Shown here piece by piece: positions 61,773 through 64,000 of a stretch of DNA of 64,000 nucleotides; the first letter of the stretch is position 1; each line of letters starts with the position of its first letter. The notes under the pieces were generated by a model. It searched no databases. It was not told the origin of the DNA and was given only the letters and a program-made list of their open reading frames with translations. Made by a program: the position numbers and the translations under genes. The stretch is from an uncultured Lachnoclostridium sp. (GTDB lineage: Bacteria; Bacillota; Clostridia; Lachnospirales; Lachnospiraceae): assembly GCA_930986645.1 (NCBI GenBank), contig CAKNJS010000007.1, positions 1 through 64,000 on the forward strand, read 5' to 3'.

Positions 61773-63209
61773 ATGTCAAAACAGTATGAGACAGTCATCG
61801 GACTTGAGGTCCATATCGAGCTGGCAACGAAGACAAAGATCTTCTGCGGATGCAGCACGGAGTTCGGAAGCGCGCCCAATACCCATACCTGTCCGGTGTG
61901 CACGGGTATGCCCGGATCACTTCCGGTGCTTAATAAACAGGTGGTAGAATATGCCATGGCGCTCGGACTTGCGGCAAATTGTAAGATCACACAGGTGTGT
62001 AAGTTCGACCGGAAGAATTACTTTTATCCGGATAACCCGCAGAACTACCAGATCTCCCAGCTCTATCTTCCGATCGCGAGAGACGGATATGTGGAGATTG
62101 ATACACAGACGGGAAAGAAAAAAGTCCGCATTCATGAGATGCATATGGAAGAGGATGCGGGAAAACTGGTCCACGATGAGTGGGATGATACTTCCCTTGT
62201 AGATTACAACCGCAGCGGTGTGCCTCTTGTGGAAATCGTCTCTGAACCGGATATGCGCTCTGCTGACGAGGTGATCGCGTATCTGGAGAAGCTGCGTATG
62301 ATCGCGCAGTATCTGGGTGTGTCAGACTGTAAGCTTCAGGAAGGTTCTATGAGGGCGGATGTGAACCTGTCTGTCCGTGAAGCCGGATCGGAAACCTTTG
62401 GTACGAGAACCGAGATGAAAAACCTGAACTCATTCAAGGCTATCGCACATGCCATTGAGGGTGAACGGCAGAGACAGATCGAACTTCTTGAAGAAGGAAA
62501 AGAAGTTATTCAGGAGACAAGAAGATGGGATGACAATAAGGAACATTCCTATGCAATGCGTTCCAAGGAGGACGCGCAGGATTATCGTTATTTCCCGGAA
62601 CCGGATCTTGTGCCGATCGTGATAAGCGACGAGTGGATCGCAAAGATCAAAGCGCGCCAGCCGGAACTTCGTCCCGAGAAGCTGGAGCGGTACAAGAAGG
62701 AATTCGATATTCCGGAATACGATGCTGAGCTTATCACAGAGTCAAAGAAAGTGGCGGATCTATTCGAGGCGACGGTTGAACTGTGCGGGAAGCCGAAGAA
62801 AGCGGCAAACTGGATCATGGGAGATACGTTCCGTCTGATGAAAGAAAAGGGCATGGAACCGGAAGATCTGAAATTTTCTCCGGAACATCTGGCGAAGCTC
62901 ATTGATATGACTGATGCGGGAACCATCAGTGCCGCTGTTGCGAGAAAAGTTTTCGAACAGATTTTTACGGATGATGTGGATCCGGAGAAATATGTGGAAG
63001 AAAACGGGCTTAAGACAGTGAACGACGAGGGCGCTATCAAAGAAGCAGTCGAGAAAGTCCTTGCAGATAATCCGCAGGCAGTTGCAGATTATAAGGGCGG
63101 CAAGCAGAAAGCTTTCGGAGCGCTTATGGGACAGAGCATGCGGGCGCTGAAAGGAAAAGCCGATCCGGCGGCTGTGACAAAGATGATAAAAGAGATGCTG
63201 GAACAGTAA
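61773..63209 (+). CDS. gatB: Asp/Glu-tRNA amidotransferase subunit B
   Basis: 478 residues. GLEVHIEL at the N terminus, a zinc site CGCSTEFGSAPNTHTCPVC, and a C-terminal YqeY-like helical domain (from about residue 325). It phosphorylates and amidates Asp- or Glu-tRNA. AAAGGAGG lies upstream. Last gene of the operon. Confidence 0.95.
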   Translation: MSKQYETVIGLEVHIELATKTKIFCGCSTEFGSAPNTHTCPVCTGMPGSLPVLNKQVVEYAMALGLAANCKITQVCKFDRKNYFYPDNPQNYQISQLYLPIARDGYVEIDTQTGKKKVRIHEMHMEEDAGKLVHDEWDDTSLVDYNRSGVPLVEIVSEPDMRSADEVIAYLEKLRMIAQYLGVSDCKLQEGSMRADVNLSVREAGSETFGTRTEMKNLNSFKAIAHAIEGERQRQIELLEEGKEVIQETRRWDDNKEHSYAMRSKEDAQDYRYFPEPDLVPIVISDEWIAKIKARQPELRPEKLERYKKEFDIPEYDAELITESKKVADLFEATVELCGKPKKAANWIMGDTFRLMKEKGMEPEDLKFSPEHLAKLIDMTDAGTISAAVARKVFEQIFTDDVDPEKYVEENGLKTVNDEGAIKEAVEKVLADNPQAVADYKGGKQKAFGALMGQSMRALKGKADPAAVTKMIKEMLEQ

Positions 63210-63228
63210 AAGTTCCAGCGGCACAAAT

Positions 63229-63277
63229 AAAGGTCTGCCATACCATTTAACGGTGTGGCAGACCTTAACTTTTTTAT
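63229..63277. terminator. Bidirectional terminator after gatB
   Basis: AAGGTCTGCCATACC pairs with GGTGTGGCAGACCTT, followed by AACTTTTTT; it also serves the convergent aminotransferase. Confidence 0.85.
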
Positions 63278-63290
63278 TCAAGAATTTCAT

Positions 63291-64000
63291 TTACAACTGC
63301 TGTTTATAGTAACTGAAGAAATCAGCAATCTTCCCTGCTGCCTCTTTCAGCACCTCGATCCGGGGCAGATAAACCACGCGGAAATGATCCGGCTGTTCCC
63401 AGTTGAAACCGCCGCCGTGGATCAGGAGAATCTTTTTATCGCGGAGAAGATCAAGGGCAAACTGCTCGTCGTTCGTAATATTGAATCTTTTCACATCGAT
63501 CTTCGGGAAGATGTAGAAGGCGGCTTTTGGTTTCACAGCGCTGATGCCGGGAATATCGGTCAGTGCCTTATAAATGTAATCTCTCTGCTCGCGGATACGT
63601 CCGCCCGGTTCGATATAGCCGCGCACGCTCTGGTGGCCGCCCAGTGCTGTCTGGACGATGGACTGCGCCGGGACGTTGGAGCAGAGCCGCATATTTGAGA
63701 GCATTTTAAGGCCTTCGATGTAATCTTTTGCGGCTTTCTTGTTCCCGCTTAAGATCATCCAGCCGATGCGGAATCCCGCGATCATATGTGACTTGGACAG
63801 ACCGCTGAAGGTGATGCAGAAGAGATCCGGAGCAAGGGAAGCAATGGAAATGTGTTCTTCATCATCCATTACCAGCCTGTCATAAATCTCATCAGAAAAG
63901 ATGATAAGCTGATGTTCTCTTGCCACATCGACGATTTTCTGAAGCACTTCTTTCGGATACAGCGCTCCGGTCGGATTGTTCGGGTTGATGATAACAATGG
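63291..64000 (-). CDS. Aminotransferase class I/II, AlaA-like (5' end beyond window)
   Basis: C-terminal 236 residues of a fold-type I PLP aminotransferase; the frame is open to the window edge, so the gene continues past 64000. At the edge it reads AIVIINPNNPTGALYP. PLP lysine in FSGLSKSHMIAGFRIGWM, Arg ligand in HFRVVYLPR. Similar to alanine/aspartate aminotransferases such as AlaA; substrate not certain. Confidence 0.88.
   Translation of the reverse strand, partial: IVIINPNNPTGALYPKEVLQKIVDVAREHQLIIFSDEIYDRLVMDDEEHISIASLAPDLFCITFSGLSKSHMIAGFRIGWMILSGNKKAAKDYIEGLKMLSNMRLCSNVPAQSIVQTALGGHQSVRGYIEPGGRIREQRDYIYKALTDIPGISAVKPKAAFYIFPKIDVKRFNITNDEQFALDLLRDKKILLIHGGGFNWEQPDHFRVVYLPRIEVLKEAAGKIADFFSYYKQQL

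Overview
The window reads as chromosomal DNA of an anaerobic, spore-forming Firmicute of the Lachnospiraceae type (Clostridia cluster XIVa). The evidence is moderate GC, strong AGGAGG ribosome binding sites, a FabK-type fatty-acid cluster, an accDA fusion, AddAB, LL-diaminopimelate aminotransferase, an alpha/beta-type small acid-soluble spore protein, T-box control of a transamidation operon, and a B12-independent bacterial microcompartment (BMC). I cannot name genus or species from sequence alone.

Layout. 1-0.3 kb: the 3' part of a tRNA-Leu(TAA) gene whose 5' half is missing, the signature of an attachment site, so a mobile element may lie to the left. 0.4-3.6 kb: BFD-like ferredoxin, HAD phosphatase, and a LysR regulator divergent from a two-gene chromate transporter. 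3.7-15 kb: a complete type II fatty-acid cluster (fabH, acpP, fabK, fabD, fabG, fabF, accB, fabZ, accC, accDA fusion, a second FabK-like oxidoreductase, a MarR/FabT-like regulator) behind a promoter with two FabT-like palindromes. 15-18.8 kb: lysine/alanine-rich protein, HD hydrolase, sirtuin, membrane protein, rRNA-methyltransferase-like protein.

19.1-30.6 kb: a BMC locus. Shell genes are eutS/pduU-like, four BMC-H, one BMC-P (eutN) and one BMC-T (pduT). Cargo is a class II (fuculose/rhamnulose-1-phosphate type) aldolase, a stand-alone GlcG/PduO-C protein, CoA-acylating aldehyde dehydrogenase, zinc alcohol dehydrogenase, PduL, PduS and PduQ. A EutP/PduV GTPase and a DeoR regulator complete it. 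Five cargo proteins carry amphipathic encapsulation-peptide-like helices. No glycyl-radical or B12-dependent diol dehydratase is present, so the locus looks built to process the lactaldehyde released by the aldolase: oxidation to acyl-CoA, PduL to acyl-phosphate, and alcohol dehydrogenase to recycle NADH.

30.7-35.4 kb: a BceAB-RS-like peptide-antibiotic module. 35.4-38.9 kb: long intergenic inverted repeats (a MITE-like element), a small alarmone synthetase, a decayed PD-(D/E)XK transposase-like gene, a Crp/Fnr regulator and thioredoxin. 39.1-40.6 kb: an Lsa-like ABC-F ATPase on the minus strand with an attenuator-like leader. 41-48.4 kb: addB-addA and a DUF1294 gene. 48.7-54.7 kb: dapL, a PadR/HAAS/DUF4097/PspC module, a SASP, a divergent WecG/TagA-like protein and a PucR-type regulator. 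55-58.1 kb: ftsE-ftsX and an S41 peptidase. 58.2-63.2 kb: T-box, archaeal-type AspRS and gatCAB. The right edge cuts an aminotransferase.

A recurrent theme is structured intergenic DNA inside operons: at least two families of long hairpins (one with apparent covariation between copies), a tandem 93-bp repeat and a fold-back element. All gene calls rest on reading translated motifs; no database search was run.
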